Source of the DNA: Marchantia polymorpha subsp. ruderalis
Lineage: Eukaryota; Streptophyta; Marchantiopsida; Marchantiales; Marchantiaceae
Reading direction: 5' to 3'
Assembly (NCBI GenBank): GCA_037833965.1
Contig: AP031352.1
Span: forward strand, 23,106,501-23,170,500
Length of the DNA stretch: 64,000 bases
Shown here: one piece after another, positions 43,627 to 54,480 of the stretch
Numbering within the stretch: position 1 is the stretch's first letter
Layout: each line of letters starts with the position of its first letter
Translations under genes and position numbers: made by a program
The notes under the pieces: generated by a model
Told to the model about the DNA's origin: nothing
Database searches by the model: none
Seen by the model: only the letters and a program-made list of their open reading frames with translations

Positions 43627-46345
43627 GTGAAGCCGAGCGTGCGAAGGAGGCCGTTACGCCTCCAAGCCGGCGCGGCAATCAAGTGGGTCGATACCCACGC
43701 CCAAGTGTCGAACGATGAAATCTTATTCGCCGAAGGCGGACGTCTCATTCTTGAAATTGCAATTTTGATTTCGCTCGAGCAACGATTGCGCAGCAAGAAA
43801 TCGGCGAAGAGAAATCAGAGAGAGTTGCGACTTAAGGGGAATTACGTGCAGCAGCTGAGTGAGCGGCCCGAGGGGCTTGCTAGTGAGAGCGGAAGCTCAC
43901 GGAGTGAGTGATTCCGCATGCAAGAAGCTTGGAGATCGCGAAGGAGAGTTTGCGGACTTCTGACGTGCGCGATCGAATTCAAGAACGCGATGTCAAAGGT
44001 TATACAGCTGCGGATGATTCCGCTGAAGCTACCGCAGATTGGGTTGCGCGCATTCCTGCACGAGCTGACTGCAGTGAAACTCAATTTCCTCCTGTGGGGA
44101 TGGAATTGGGTGTGCCAGGATATGGTTCGCGAGTGGCTGAAGGGCAAGGATCAACCTACGCGCGGATTTTGACCGCACCCGGAGCGATGGCTAGTCAGCG
44201 ACTGGGAGCAAGTGCTGGGAAGATGCGCGGGAGAAGAATGCCATCTTCTGTTCGAGTGCGAGAGTATCAATGTCTCGAAGGAGGAAGAAGATACATTCGC
44301 GGCGTTGTTCAAGCACAGCAAGTCAGGCAAGAACGGGTACAAGACCCGAGACTACAAGGATCGATACCGGAGGAATGTTGCTGTAGCACTCATCCAACTT
44401 CTGCAGCCGCATCAGACCACCTACATGACTTCTTGGCAGGTGGCGTTCGTGGAGTTGGCGTTGGCCGGACCTCCGATTCATTGGGCTCGCATTCTGTGGA
44501 AGGCGACGAGACAACATGCATTCGAGGAGAAGGGAGGATCGATCAATCACCTCTCCCCCTTCTTGATCAATTTCTATCGGTCGATGGGATGTCTTACCGC
44601 GACAGAGCGAGTGCAATTTCCATTGCTGTCACGTAGCAACCCGGGCCAATATGTGAAGGACGTCGAGGTCGATACCGACGAAGACGAGACACCCGCCTGC
44701 ACGCCACCAGTTCAACTGAGGGCGGAGGGAGAACCACGAGTGCCGCGGAAGCGAAGGTGGGAAGGAGAAGCGGAGCAGAGCCAGCAACGCGATGCTGCTG
44801 CTCCCAATCGAAAGCGGCCACTAACAGAGCTCTGCAGTCGGCCCAAGCAGAAGGCACGCAGGCTCGTCTTGCCGGCAAGCAGCGCAGAGACGAAGCGTGC
44901 TGCAGAGGGAAGAAACTCGCCATCCTCGGGGGAGGATGTGAGTGCACGAACTGCAGAGAGGTCAGCGGACCTCCCTGCGCCGAAGGCACGGATGCCTTCG
45001 GCGGAAGCGAGAAGGCTTTCGGGTCAAGAGAGACAATATGCGGCACCGACGAATGTGCCGACGATGGACAAGTGCTTCGCTTCCGAGCAAGTACCATTCG
45101 ATGACTTCGGGTCAAGAGCCTTCGGCGCAGCAGAGGAGTGAGGAGGAGCCTTCGGCTCAACTGACTTCGGATCAAGCGACTTCGGATCAAGCGCCTTCAG
45201 CGCAGACCCAATGTGAGGGAACGGACGAAGGACGGAAGGAGGAGACACGTGTGCCTTCGGCACAGTCGCCTTCGGCGATAGCAGATCAAACGGGAGGAGC
45301 GGACTTGTCGGGAGCAGGGTCTCCCACCGCCTTAGACATTTTGGCAGGGAGTAGGGCGGCGGCAGCAGCAGCAGAAGCCACGCAACCCAACTCCCGGGAA
45401 TCGCCGGGGAATTCCGTGGCGACCGAAATCCTCAATTCGGAGGATGAAGAAGATGAATCGAGCTCGGAGGAGCAGGAGGAGAAGTCGGTGCAAGGCACGC
45501 CGACAACGGCGTTGTGCGAACAAGTGGTACCTCTGTTGAGGTACCTCGATCGCAAGGTGGCAAACTATGCTAATCCCCGCCATCCTGGGTCCTACGTCAA
45601 ATTGGTGCGTAGGCGAACGCGCACCAAGGTCAGGACCAGTAGCTTGTTGGCTTCCTTGGACGAGACAATCAAGGACCTGCGGTTGAAGAACGACGCCCTG
45701 CGTGGACAACTGGTCATTTCGCGGAAAGTGCAGAAGGCGGTCCACAAGATGCAGGAAGAGAAGATCGAGGAAGCGAAGAAGGAATTGGTGAAGCAGCGAG
45801 AGAAGCTCGCGAAGGATCTCGATTCTGAGCAAGCTCAGAACCGCATCTTGTCAGAGGAGCTCGTGCAACAGACACGGTTACTAAAGCAGTGTCAAAGCAC
45901 ACGTCAAGCCGATGAAGAGTTAATTCGTCATCTGCAATCGTAGTGCGGCGAATTGAGAGCGCAGCGTGCGGAGGCAGAGCTGCAGCTGGTAGAGGTTGAA
46001 GTCGATCGCCGGCGTGCGGCAGATCGCACGCGGGAAGAGTTGGCAGAGCGAGTGAACCATTGTCTCAGAGGTTACACTCACTGGGAAGTGGCTGCGCTGG
46101 AGAGAATCACACTGCGCGGGTTAGAGATTCGTGCGGCGAAATTGATGTCAGGTGACAGGCGGAGCCGGCGGCGAGTCGCGAAGAGGTTAGACGCTTTTCT
46201 GACGAGGTCGCGAGACGCCATTGCGAACCTCGAGGCAAAGGTGACCGAGGTGCTTCGGCGGTTGGGGTTGCGCAGCAGAGCCGACGACTGGTCCGGTAGG
46301 GAGTTGGTGCGCGGTAGTCTGTCGCGTAGGAGACATAGCAGATGA
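43627..46345 (+). pseudogene. LTR-borne N-domain/coiled-coil protein, copy #8
   Basis: N-domain from about 43960: IGLRAFLHELTAVKLNFLLW, GRCAGEECHLLFECESI, KTRDYKDRYRRNVAVAL, QPHQTTYMTSWQVAFVELAL, HWARILWKATRQHAFEEKGG, LSPFLINFYRSMGCLTATE and YVKDVEVDTDEDETP; linker with RPKQKARRLVLPASS and many PSA units; core VVPLLRYLDRKVANYANPRH (45525-45590); coiled coil; end LRRLGLRSRADDW. Damage: TGA near 43910, CGA-to-TGA 44170-44172, a short deletion near 45100 that shifts the frame, and TAG at 45941-45943. Otherwise one of the better preserved copies, about 880 codons. Confidence 0.78.
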
Positions 46346-46406
46346 CATGCAATGTAGTGTAGTGCAGCGTAATGTAGTGTAGAGTGTTAGTTAGGATCTA
46401 AGAGGG

Positions 46407-46412
46407 TATAAA
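46407..46412 (+). promoter_or_regulatory. TATA-like box and hairpin after the ORF of #8
   Basis: GGTATAAAGTAGTTCAAGGC followed by GTCTTGCCTTG; the stem CAAGGC/GCCTTG is conserved across copies. Confidence 0.4.
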
Positions 46413-47404
46413 GTAGTTCAAGGCGTCTTGCCTTGGGATTCTTCCAGTTTCGGAAGTGCAGATCAGGAACTCATTTTTTCTGCGTGTTTGTGTCCTTAAT
46501 TCTGTCACCGCGCAAGAGGAGCTACAGCTTGACGAAGATACCGCATTTTGTAGCTAAAGGCTTTCGGCCGAATGTTCAAAGCTAGTGTACTGGTTAGATA
46601 CTTGAGCAGTTTGGATCTACACCTGCGGGTGATTGCTGAATGCTCAGAGCTAGTAACTGGTTAGATACTTGAATAGTTCGTCCCTACACCTTCGGGTGAT
46701 TGTTCCTGTTTGTACTCCTTCGGGATGGTTCCCCTGAATGCCAAAGTGAAGTTTTGTTACTTCGAGTAAACATTGGTTGTAAATTCAGGTTACGCTGCTT
46801 GTGGGGCCCTCGGGGCTAACCTCCGCAGTATTTCTGGGAATGACTAGTGCCTGAGAATTCAAACTCGTCAATAGACTGTTATGGTCTGACACTGGATCTT
46901 TTTTCAGTTGAGTTTCTCCGTTCGGTTCTTGTATTCTCTGCGCGTTTTGTGAGTTGAGTGTGTTGTTCACCGCGTGTGAGTGACTTCGGTTTGACAAAGG
47001 TACCGCATCCAAAGTAGGAAGTCCAACCCGGGTGCCCTGCGCTAGCAGAAACTAGTGGAAGGGTTGTAAAAGCCGGAGTTGGGAGTCACTACCTGCAGAG
47101 CCTCTGAGTGTACTCCTGAGAAACTTTCCCCCTGAACCTTAAGTGGAGGTCCTAACCGACCTCTGAGTTGTGTTTCTATAGTTTCAGGTGTGTGTTGGGG
47201 TCAACTACGCTGCACTGTGCGTCCTCCGAGTGACCTCCGAGTTGAGCACTTGCAGTTTTTCTGGGAGTGACAGTCGCCTAAGAATTCAAACTCTTCAATA
47301 GTCTGTTAAACGTGACATTTAGTACTCTGTGTGTTGCCTCTGTCCCTGTGGGTTTGACCTTTCTACCACTATATTGCAGTTTTAGCCTTTGGTGGGTTAT
47401 TACA

Positions 47405-47964
47405 CAAGGTGTCCACGCAGGGCGTCGTTCTTCAACCGCAAATCCTTGATTGTCTCGTCCAAGGAGGCCAACAAACGACTTGTCTTGACCTTGGTCCGCG
47501 TCCGTTTGCGCACTAATTTGACGTAAGATCCAGGATGGCGGGGATCATCATACTTCGCCACCTTGCAATCAAGGTACCTTAGCAGGGGTACCACCTCCTC
47601 GCACAAGACTCCTGTCGGCGTGCCTTCCACCGACTCCTCTTCCTGCTCCTCCAAGCTCAACTCATCCTCGTCGTCCTCCGAATTGAGGATCTCGGTCGCC
47701 ACAGAATTCCCCGGCGACTCCCGGGAGTTGGGTTGCGTGGCTTCTGCTGCCGCGGCCGCCGCTCTACTCCCTGCCAAAATATCTAATGCGATGGGAGACC
47801 CGGCTCCCGACAAGTCCGCTCCTACCGTCTGCTCTGCTACCGCCGAAGGCGCTTGTGCCGAAGGCGACTGCGCCGAAGGCACACGTGTCTCCTCCTTCCG
47901 TCCTTCATCCGTTCCCTGACATTGAGCCTGCGCCGAAGGCGCTTTCTCTTGCTTGCACCGAAGG
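47405..47964 (-). pseudogene. LTR-borne protein of #7, linker and core (piece 3)
   Basis: Minus-strand frame with VPSAQSPSAQAPSAVAEQ (about 47880), LDILAGSRAAAAAAEATQPN, SEDDEDELSLEEQEEESVEG, core VVPLLRYLDCKVAKYDDPRH (47600-47540), SYVKLVRKRTRTKVKTS and LKNDALRGHL. Open from about 47905 to the junction with #8. Confidence 0.75.
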
Positions 47965-48179
47965 TGTGGTAACCCACTTTTTGTTTTTCGTCGGAACTAA
48001 AACATTTTTGAATAGTAAGTACCGCGGTAGCAGCTATAATTAGTAATCGGTATGCAAAACCAGAGTAAAAAGAGGATTGAGGACAGTCAAGGGGTTTTGG
48101 GCTTAGGCCACAGTCGAACGCTTGGGATGGAACGGGCGGTTCATGCTACAGGACCCGCTTCGAGCACCTTCGGCGGTAG

Positions 48180-48818
48180 ATCACTCATTCGTAATTTCTC
48201 AATTCGTAACGCCTTGAGTTACTTAGAGTCTTGTTGGAAAGAGCTCGACGCGCTAGTTCTAACGAGCCCAAGACCTCGTGAAACGGATAAGAGGTCAATG
48301 AGTTATGAGTGTCGGAAGTTACAGATAGGGAGGGCCTCCGGGTCAAGGGCCTTCGGGTCAACGCCTTCGGCGATGCGGGAGAGTGCCTTCGGCGGAAGAC
48401 TGGATTCCTCATAACTTTCTTCATTTGTAACGCCTTGACTTGATTAGTGTCTCGTTGGAAAGAGCTCAACACGCTCGTTCTAACGAGCCCAAGAACGCCT
48501 GGAACGGATGACGACTCAGGGAGTTATGACTATCGGAAGATACGTAGACGTTCGCCTTCGGCGGAAGGAGTTCGCCTCCGGCGGGAAATCCGGCTTCAGC
48601 CCTAGATGTTCGCCTTCGGGGATGCGCCTTCAGGGATACGCCTTCGACGATGCGGGAGAGTGCCTTCGGCGGAAAACTGGATTCCTCATAACTTTCTCAA
48701 TTTATATTGCCTTGACTTGACTAGGGCCTCGTTGGAAAGAAATCGACACGCTCGTTCTAACGAGCCCAAGAACTCTTGTAACGGATAAGACATCAATGAG
48801 TTATGAGTGTCGGAAGTT
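48180..48818 (+). repeat. Triplicated CTCGTTCTAACGAG module in #9
   Basis: Three copies of a roughly 135-bp module (about 48180-48319, 48407-48540, 48680-48818). Each has CTCATAACTTT-like sequence, GTTGGAAAGA, CTCGTTCTAACGAGCCCAAG, AACGGAT and GAGTTATGA..TCGGAAG. Single copies lie in #2 (about 19135-19065), #5 (24490-24590), D (35590-35475) and in the F LTR (51195-51332). Confidence 0.75.
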
Positions 48819-48879
48819 ACTGATAGGGAACCTTCGGCGCGAGGGCCTTCGGGCCAAGGAGTTGCGAGTAGGAGCCGGC

Positions 48880-49025
48880 GGGGAACGCCGGCTCGCTACT
48901 TGCTACTTGCTACACGCCGGCTCGCTACTTCCTACTCGCTATTCGCCGGCTCGCTACTTCCTACTCGCTACTCGCTACTCGCTACACGCCGGTTCGCTAC
49001 TTCCTACTCGCTACTCGCTACTCTT
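48880..49025 (+). repeat. Minisatellite of CTACTCG/CTACTTCCTACTCG units
   Basis: Units of roughly 35-45 bp built from GCCGGCTCGCTACTT and repeated CTACTCG heptamers. Absent from the otherwise similar element D. Confidence 0.8.
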
Positions 49026-50697
49026 CGGCGCCACGTGCCAGAAGATTCCCAATGGCGGAAGTTGGCGGGATTATGTCAAGTGTGGGAAGCAGAACGGCGG
49101 GCCGTGAAGTCACACGTGAGGAGCAGGCCGTTACCCATAATCGCGGGAACGGCATTCAAGCGGCATGAGGGTCCCCCGGACCTCAGATTTTGGAGAAGGA
49201 ATTTTGGCCTAGGTTCAGAGATCTTGCGGGGTCCATATCTTTGCGATGGACGGTCGGATGGATCTGAAACTTGGTAAAGCTGTTGGTCTCAGCCGGCCAC
49301 GCATGCCTTTAAATTTTCAGCCTTAGGTCTTGCATGTAAAGACGCTAGCGGCTCTGTATAGTAGGCTTAGGGTTCAGATTAGGGTTAGGGTTAGATTTAG
49401 GTTGTAAGTTAGAGGGGAAGGCAGCCGCCGAATCCTCAGGTGTAGGATCTGTTGCGGCTCGCACCATAGCAGGTAGTGTAGTGTTAGTTAGAACTTAGAA
49501 GGTATAAAGTAGTTCAACGCGTCTTGCCTTGGGATTCTTCCAGTTCGGAAATGCAGATCAGGATCTCATTTTCTCTACGTGTTTGTGTCCTTAGTTCTAT
49601 CACCGCGCAAGAGGGGCTACAATTTGGCGATCCGCATTTTGTAGCTGAAGGCCTTCGGCCGAATGTTCAAAGCTAGTTTACTGGTTAGAGATTTGAGTAG
49701 TTCGGATCTACACCTGCGGGTGATTGCCGATGCTAAGAACCAGTTACTAGTTAGATACTTGAACAGTTCCCCCTTACACTTTCGAGTGATTGTTCCTAAT
49801 TGTACTCTTTCGGGATTTTTCCCCTGAATGCCAAAGTGAAGTTTTGTTACTTCGAGTAAGCCTTGGTTGTAATACAGGTTGCGCTGCAACAGGTGCCTCG
49901 GGGCAAACCCCTGTAGTATTTATGGGAATGACAAGTGCCTAAGAATTCAAACTCTTCAATAGACTGTTATGATGTGTTACTGGATTGTTTCTCAGTTGAG
50001 TTGCTCAGTTCGGACCTGTGTTCTTTGCGCGTTTTGTAAGTTGAGTGTGTTGTTCACCGCGTGTGAGTGACTTCGATCCGAAGTAGGAAGTCCAATCCGG
50101 GTTCCCTGTGCTAGCAGAAACTAGCGGAAGGGTTGTAAAAGCCAGAGTTGGGAGTCACTACCCGCAGATTTGCTGAGTGTATTCACGAGAGACTTTCCCC
50201 CTAAAATCTTAAGTAGAGGTCCTAACCGACCTCTGAGTTGTGTTTCTATAGTTTCAGGTGTGTGTGTGTGTGTTGAGTGAACTACGCTGCACTGTGCGAC
50301 CTCCGAGTGATCTCCGAGTTGAGCACTTGCAGTTTTTCTGGGAGTGACAGTCGCCTTAGAATTCAAACTCTTCAATAGTCTGTTAAATGTGACACTTTGT
50401 ACTCTGTGTGTTGCCTCTGTCCCTGTGGGTTTGACCTTTCTACCACTATATTGCAGTTTTAGCCTTTGGTGGGTTATTACAGAAGGTGCTTCCCCTCAGT
50501 AGGAACCGTCCGTTCGGGCCAGGGCGCCTTTCCCGGACATTGCGCCCAACTCGATGATTCTCCAGGATTCTCCCGGACCCGCGATCATCCATTTTCACTC
50601 TATTTTAGTGTACCGATTACTATTTACAGTTGCTGCTGCGATACTGTTTTCCAAAAATGTTTAAATTCCGCACAAAAACAAAAAGTGGTTTACCACA

Positions 50698-51075
50698 AAG
50701 GTCCCTTCCTTAAGGGTCAGCGTGGAAGAAAGAATGTTTGCAGATCAGAGTTTAAGGGAGAGGGGATATGCTCTTGAGAAGCTGGAAGAAATGAGGGTGG
50801 AATCAGCAGTCCGCCTGAAACGTCAACAAGCAAACACCAAGACGTCTCATGACAAGAAGTTGAAGCCAATTCCTTTGGCAATAGGTGACCTGGTTTTACT
50901 CTATGACTCTAGATTTTTTCACTTTCCTGGTAAGCTCCACACTCATTGGCTAGGACCGTATGTGGTGCAGATAATTTTTCCAAATGGTTCCGTTCAAGTT
51001 GCGGGTATAGAAGGAGAAATTTTTCCAGTGAGAGTGCACTTTGATAGACTCAAAAAATATTTAATTCATCTGTAG
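50698..51075 (+). pseudogene. Gypsy F integrase C-terminal fragment
   Basis: Open from 50722 to TAG 51073-51075. Contains RVESAVRLKRQQANTKTSHD, LAIGDLVLLYDSRFFHFPGK, HWLGPYVVQIIFPNGSVQVA and RLKKYLIHL, the C-terminal domain of a gypsy integrase without chromodomain. Closely related in layout to the 36991-38235 integrase. Upstream part cut off at the end of giant LTR #7, whose right flank AAGGT is gypsy F sequence. Confidence 0.8.
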
Positions 51076-51099
51076 TGTTCGCGAGGACGCTTCACAATT

Positions 51100-51112
51100 G
51101 AGGCGGGGGCTA
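51100..51112 (+). other. Polypurine tract, gypsy F
   Basis: GAGGCGGGGGCTA directly before the LTR start at 51113. Confidence 0.65.
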
Positions 51113-52179
51113 TGTGAGGTGGCTATTTTTTAGATAGGAAATAGTAGTATTTTTAAAGTTTTTTTCAATAGATAGTTTTGATCTAATAGAGTAAATACCT
51201 CATAACTTTTTTAATTCGTAACCAATTGACTTAAATAGAATTTTGATAGATAGAGCTTGGCATGCTCGTTCTAATGAGCCCAAGAACTCTTGAAACGGTT
51301 GAGAAATCATTGAGTTATGAGTGTCGGAAGTGGCTGGCACGAATAGGTCAAAGTTCTTCGGACTTCGGCTCAAAGTTCTTCGTCTCAGAGTACTTCGGCT
51401 CAAAGTTTCTTCGGACTTTGGACTTCGGACGAAGAGAATTCAGACTTTGGACTTGGAGGGATCTGAGAGGGTATGATTCCTGGGCATCATCAAAGTTCAA
51501 GTTACCCCCAACGAGAGTGAAGAGACAGGTTTATGGGTGAGACTATTTTTAGGTGAGATTGAGTGGTACTATTTTTAGGTGAGATAAGATGATTTTTCAG
51601 TGTTTCATTCGTGGAAATACTCTTTGACCCTTAGAGAGGGGCTAGGGGTGCTTTGGCCTTGGCTTTTCGGGGATGCTTTGGCCTTGGCCTTTCGGGTGTG
51701 CTTTGGCCTTGGCTTTTTAGTGGTGCTTGGGACTTTTTGCGTGCTATATAATTCAGTGTTTGTGAGTTTAGAGAGAGAGTGGAATCAGGAGATTACAAGC
51801 TTAGAGCCAAAGACGTAGTGTCCGTTTTCTTTTCCTCATGGCTGATGAGACGCAAGTTAGTGGTACTTTCCTCGTGTGATGCATGTAGATTTCTAGCAAC
51901 CAGCTTCCCTGTGTACTTCTGAGAAATCCTAGACTTTCCTTGGAGGGTAGCTGTGAGACGTAGTCTAGAAGGCTAAGAGTAGATATTTGCAATTCTTGAG
52001 TAGTATTGCTCTTCCGGTGACGGAAATAAAATATATCACATGTACGTCTGTCTGTAACGTGGTTTTTTCAGTATTTTCTTTACTCAAGGGGCCCTTTCAG
52101 TGTATCCGGTTACAATGACAGGGTATTTTTCATCACATAAGAGTGTTATTGGTGTGATCCCTTATAACAAGTCGTGACA
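51113..52179 (+). repeat. Gypsy F 3' LTR (about 1.07 kb, no ORF)
   Basis: TGTGAGGTGG.. at 51113 to ..CGTGACA at 52179, then CTGCA as presumed target duplication inside the ORF of #10. Contains the CTCGTTCTAATGAGCCCAAG module (51195-51332), CTTCGG-rich repeats (51340-51450), three tandem units upstream of a TATA box CTATATAAT (51744-51752), and no long ORF. It looks like a compact relative of the giant LTRs. Confidence 0.7.
51648..51730 (+). repeat. Three tandem 25-28-bp units upstream of the F TATA box
   Basis: GTGCTTTGGCCTTGGCTTTT-type units, three times plus a partial, ending about 15 bp before the TATA box. Enhancer-like position. Confidence 0.65.
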
Positions 52180-54480
52180 CTGCAACTTTGCCTCCACACG
52201 CTGTGCTCTCAATTCGTTGCATTGCGATTGCAGTCGACGCAGTAACTCCTTATCCGCCTTCCGTGCAATCTCACTTTGCTCCAGCAACCACGTCTGCCGC
52301 ACGAGCTCCTCTACCAAGATGTAATTTTGGGCTCGCTTGGAATTGAGCTCCGCTCCGATCTTTGCACACTGCACTTCAAATTCGCGTTGGGCATCGGACA
52401 CCATAGAATCTTGCAGCTCCAGCGCTTTTTTCTGTAGTCTGAGCGTCAGGGTAAACCGCTCCTGCAGAATGTCGTACCGCTCCTCCATCTGCCGGTACTT
52501 CAGGTCCAGGGCTATCAGCTCGGGATTCGTTGCTACCTTAATCCGAGTCCGATTCCTGACCAACTCAACGTAGGATCTCGATGGCGGGAATCCGCGTACC
52601 TAGTTGCCTTGCAATCAAGGTACCGTAGTAGTGGTACCACCTGCTCGCAAAGCACTCCGGTGGGTGTACCTCGCACCAAATCCACTTCTTCTTCCTCCGA
52701 TCCCGTGTCGTGTTCGGTCTTGAGGATCTCTGTCACCGCAGAAATCCTCGGCGATTCTCTTGAGCTCGGGTGTGCAGCTTCTTCTGCCGCGACCTCCGCT
52801 CCACGTCCTGCCAACATCTCCAACAGGGTGGGAGAACTTGCTCCCGGTGGGCCTGCTCGGACTACTACCGCCGAAGGCGCTTGGGGCGAAGGCCTCTGTG
52901 CCGAAGGCACACGTGTCTCTTCCTTCCTGCCTTCGTCCGCCGCAGATTGCTCAAGTTGCGTATGCGCCGAAGGCGTTTACGCCAAAGGCGCTTGACCCGA
53001 AGTCTGTTGAGCCGAAGGCTCTTGACCCGAAGTCGAGTCATCGAAGGGTACTTGCTCGGAAGCCAAGCACTTCTCCGTCGCTGGCATGTTGGCCGGTGCC
53101 GCATGCCGTCTCTCTTGGCCCGAAGGCCTACATGCTTCCTCCGAAGGCGTCTGTGCCTTCGGTGCAGGGAGATCAGCTGACCTCCCAAGAACTCCTGCAC
53201 TCGCATCCTCCTCCGAGGATGGTCAGTTTCTTGTCTCCGCGGTTCGTCCTGTGTCTGCGCTACTTGCCGGCATAACAAGCTTGTGTGCCTTCTGCTTTGG
53301 TCGACTTGAGGGCTCGTGGTTCGCTTGACGTCTGATTGGAGCAGCTAGCACTTCCCGCTGGCTCTGGTCCGCCTCTCCATCCCACTTCCGCTTCCGCGGT
53401 ACCCGTTACTTCCGCGGTTCGTCTTCCACTCTTGGTCAAGCTGGTGGTGTGCTGACGGGCGCTTCGTCAGTGTCGCTATTGACCTCGACGTCCTTCACAT
53501 ATCTGCCCGGATTGCTTCGTGACAGCAAGGGAAATTGTGCCCGCTCCGACGCTGTCAAACACCCCATCGACCGATAGAAATTGATCAAGAAGGGGGAGAG
53601 GTGATTGATCGATCCCCCCTTCTCCTCCTGCGCGTGCTGTCGCGTTGCCTTCCACAGAATCCGAGCCCAATGAATCGGAGTTCTTGTCAACGCCAGCTCC
53701 ACAAACCCCACCTGCCAAGATGTCATGTAGGTGGTCCAGTGCAGCTGTAAAATCTGGAGGAGTGCTACCGTGACATTCCTCTGCATGTGATCCTTGTAGT
53801 CACGGGTCTTGTACTCGTTCTTGCTCGACTTGCAGTTCTTGAAAAGTGCACCGAAGGAAATTTCTTCTTCCTTCGTGACATGCACACTCTCACACTCAAA
53901 TAGGAGGTCGCCTTCCTCTCCCGCGCACCTTCCCAAGACCTGCTCCCAATCACTTACTTGCCACCTTTCCGGGTGTGATCGATAACCGCGCGGAGGTTGG
54001 TTCTTGTCCCGCAGCCACTCTCGGATCATCTCCGGGCACACCCAATTCCATCTCCATAGGAGGAAGTCTAGCTTCACCGCCAGCAACTCGTCTTGAAATG
54101 CGCGCAGTCCGATCTGCGGCACTTTCAGCGAACCATCTGCAGCTGAGTTGACCTGGCCATTGAACTCTCGCAAAGTCTTTGCAAACTCCTGCTCTCTGCT
54201 GTCGCAAACTTCTTGCAACTCTCTGCACACTTGGCTACTGCGCGTCGGGAGCTCGGGCAAACTCGCTGTAATCTGCAATACTCTCCCACTCTCTCAAACT
54301 TTCCGCGAGCTCTCCGCGAATTCTCCACAAGACTCCTGCAAGGACTTTTCTGCTACGCACTTTGCTGCTGCGCACTCTGGGCAAATTCCTCGCACACTCT
54401 CCTGCAACACACTCTCGAAACAACTCTCTGCAATTCACTCCGCTGATTCTCCGGCTGCGCGTCGCGAGCTCTAGCAAATG
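52180..54480 (-). pseudogene. LTR-borne N-domain/coiled-coil protein, copy #10
   Basis: N-domain open from 54278 to 53436: IGLRAFQDELLAVKLDFLLW, GRCAGEEGDLLFECESV, KTRDYKDHMQRNVTVALLQI, HWARILWKATRQHAQEEKGG, LSPFLINFYRSMGCLTASE and YVKDVEVNSDTDEAPVSTPP. Linker 53430-52900 with RPKQKAHKLVMPASS and PSA units, core VVPLLRYLDCKATRYADSRH (about 52620), NRTRIKVATNPELIALD, and coiled coil to 52180. Stops at 53436, near 53235 and near 52990, and a frameshift near 52575. The C-terminus is missing. Confidence 0.78.

Larger units (their letters stand above)
43036..47404 (+). mobile_element. Giant ORF-bearing LTR #8, complete, TSD CAAGG
   Basis: 4369 bp, TGTGGTAACCCAC at 43036 to GGGTTATTACA at 47404, CAAGG at 43031-43035 and 47405-47409. 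Leader with GCCTTCGGC repeats (43180-43560), ORF 43627-46345, TATA-like box 46407-46412, and a two-unit tail. Inserted in the coiled-coil part of #7, whose frame resumes at 47405. Confidence 0.92.
47965..50481 (+). mobile_element. Short giant-LTR derivative #9, complete, TSD GAAGG
   Basis: 2517 bp, TGTGGTAACCCAC start, GGGTTATTACA end, GAAGG at 47960-47964 and 50482-50486. No long ORF. It keeps a leader with a triplicated inverted-repeat module (48180-48818), a minisatellite (48880-49025), a leader segment shared with D (49023-49420), about 20 last codons of an E-type ORF (LEGKAAAESSGVGSV, about 49411-49455), a TATA-like box 49503-49508 and the two-unit tail. Non-autonomous internal-deletion form. 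Confidence 0.92.
40602..50697 (-). mobile_element. Giant LTR #7, composite host of three insertions, mismatched flanks
   Basis: Plus-strand left end TGTAATAACCC at 40602, right end AGTGGTTTACCACA at 50697. Contains a copia-like solo LTR (42097-42866), #8 (43036-47404) and #9 (47965-50481). Its own pieces: tail 40602-41600, ORF pieces 41634-42096, 42867-43035 and 47405-47964, and leader 50482-50697. The N-domain is missing: the leader is joined to the linker at GCCTTCGGC-like repeats. Flanks are GACAA on the left and AAGGT on the right, so the two ends probably come from different insertions. Confidence 0.7.
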
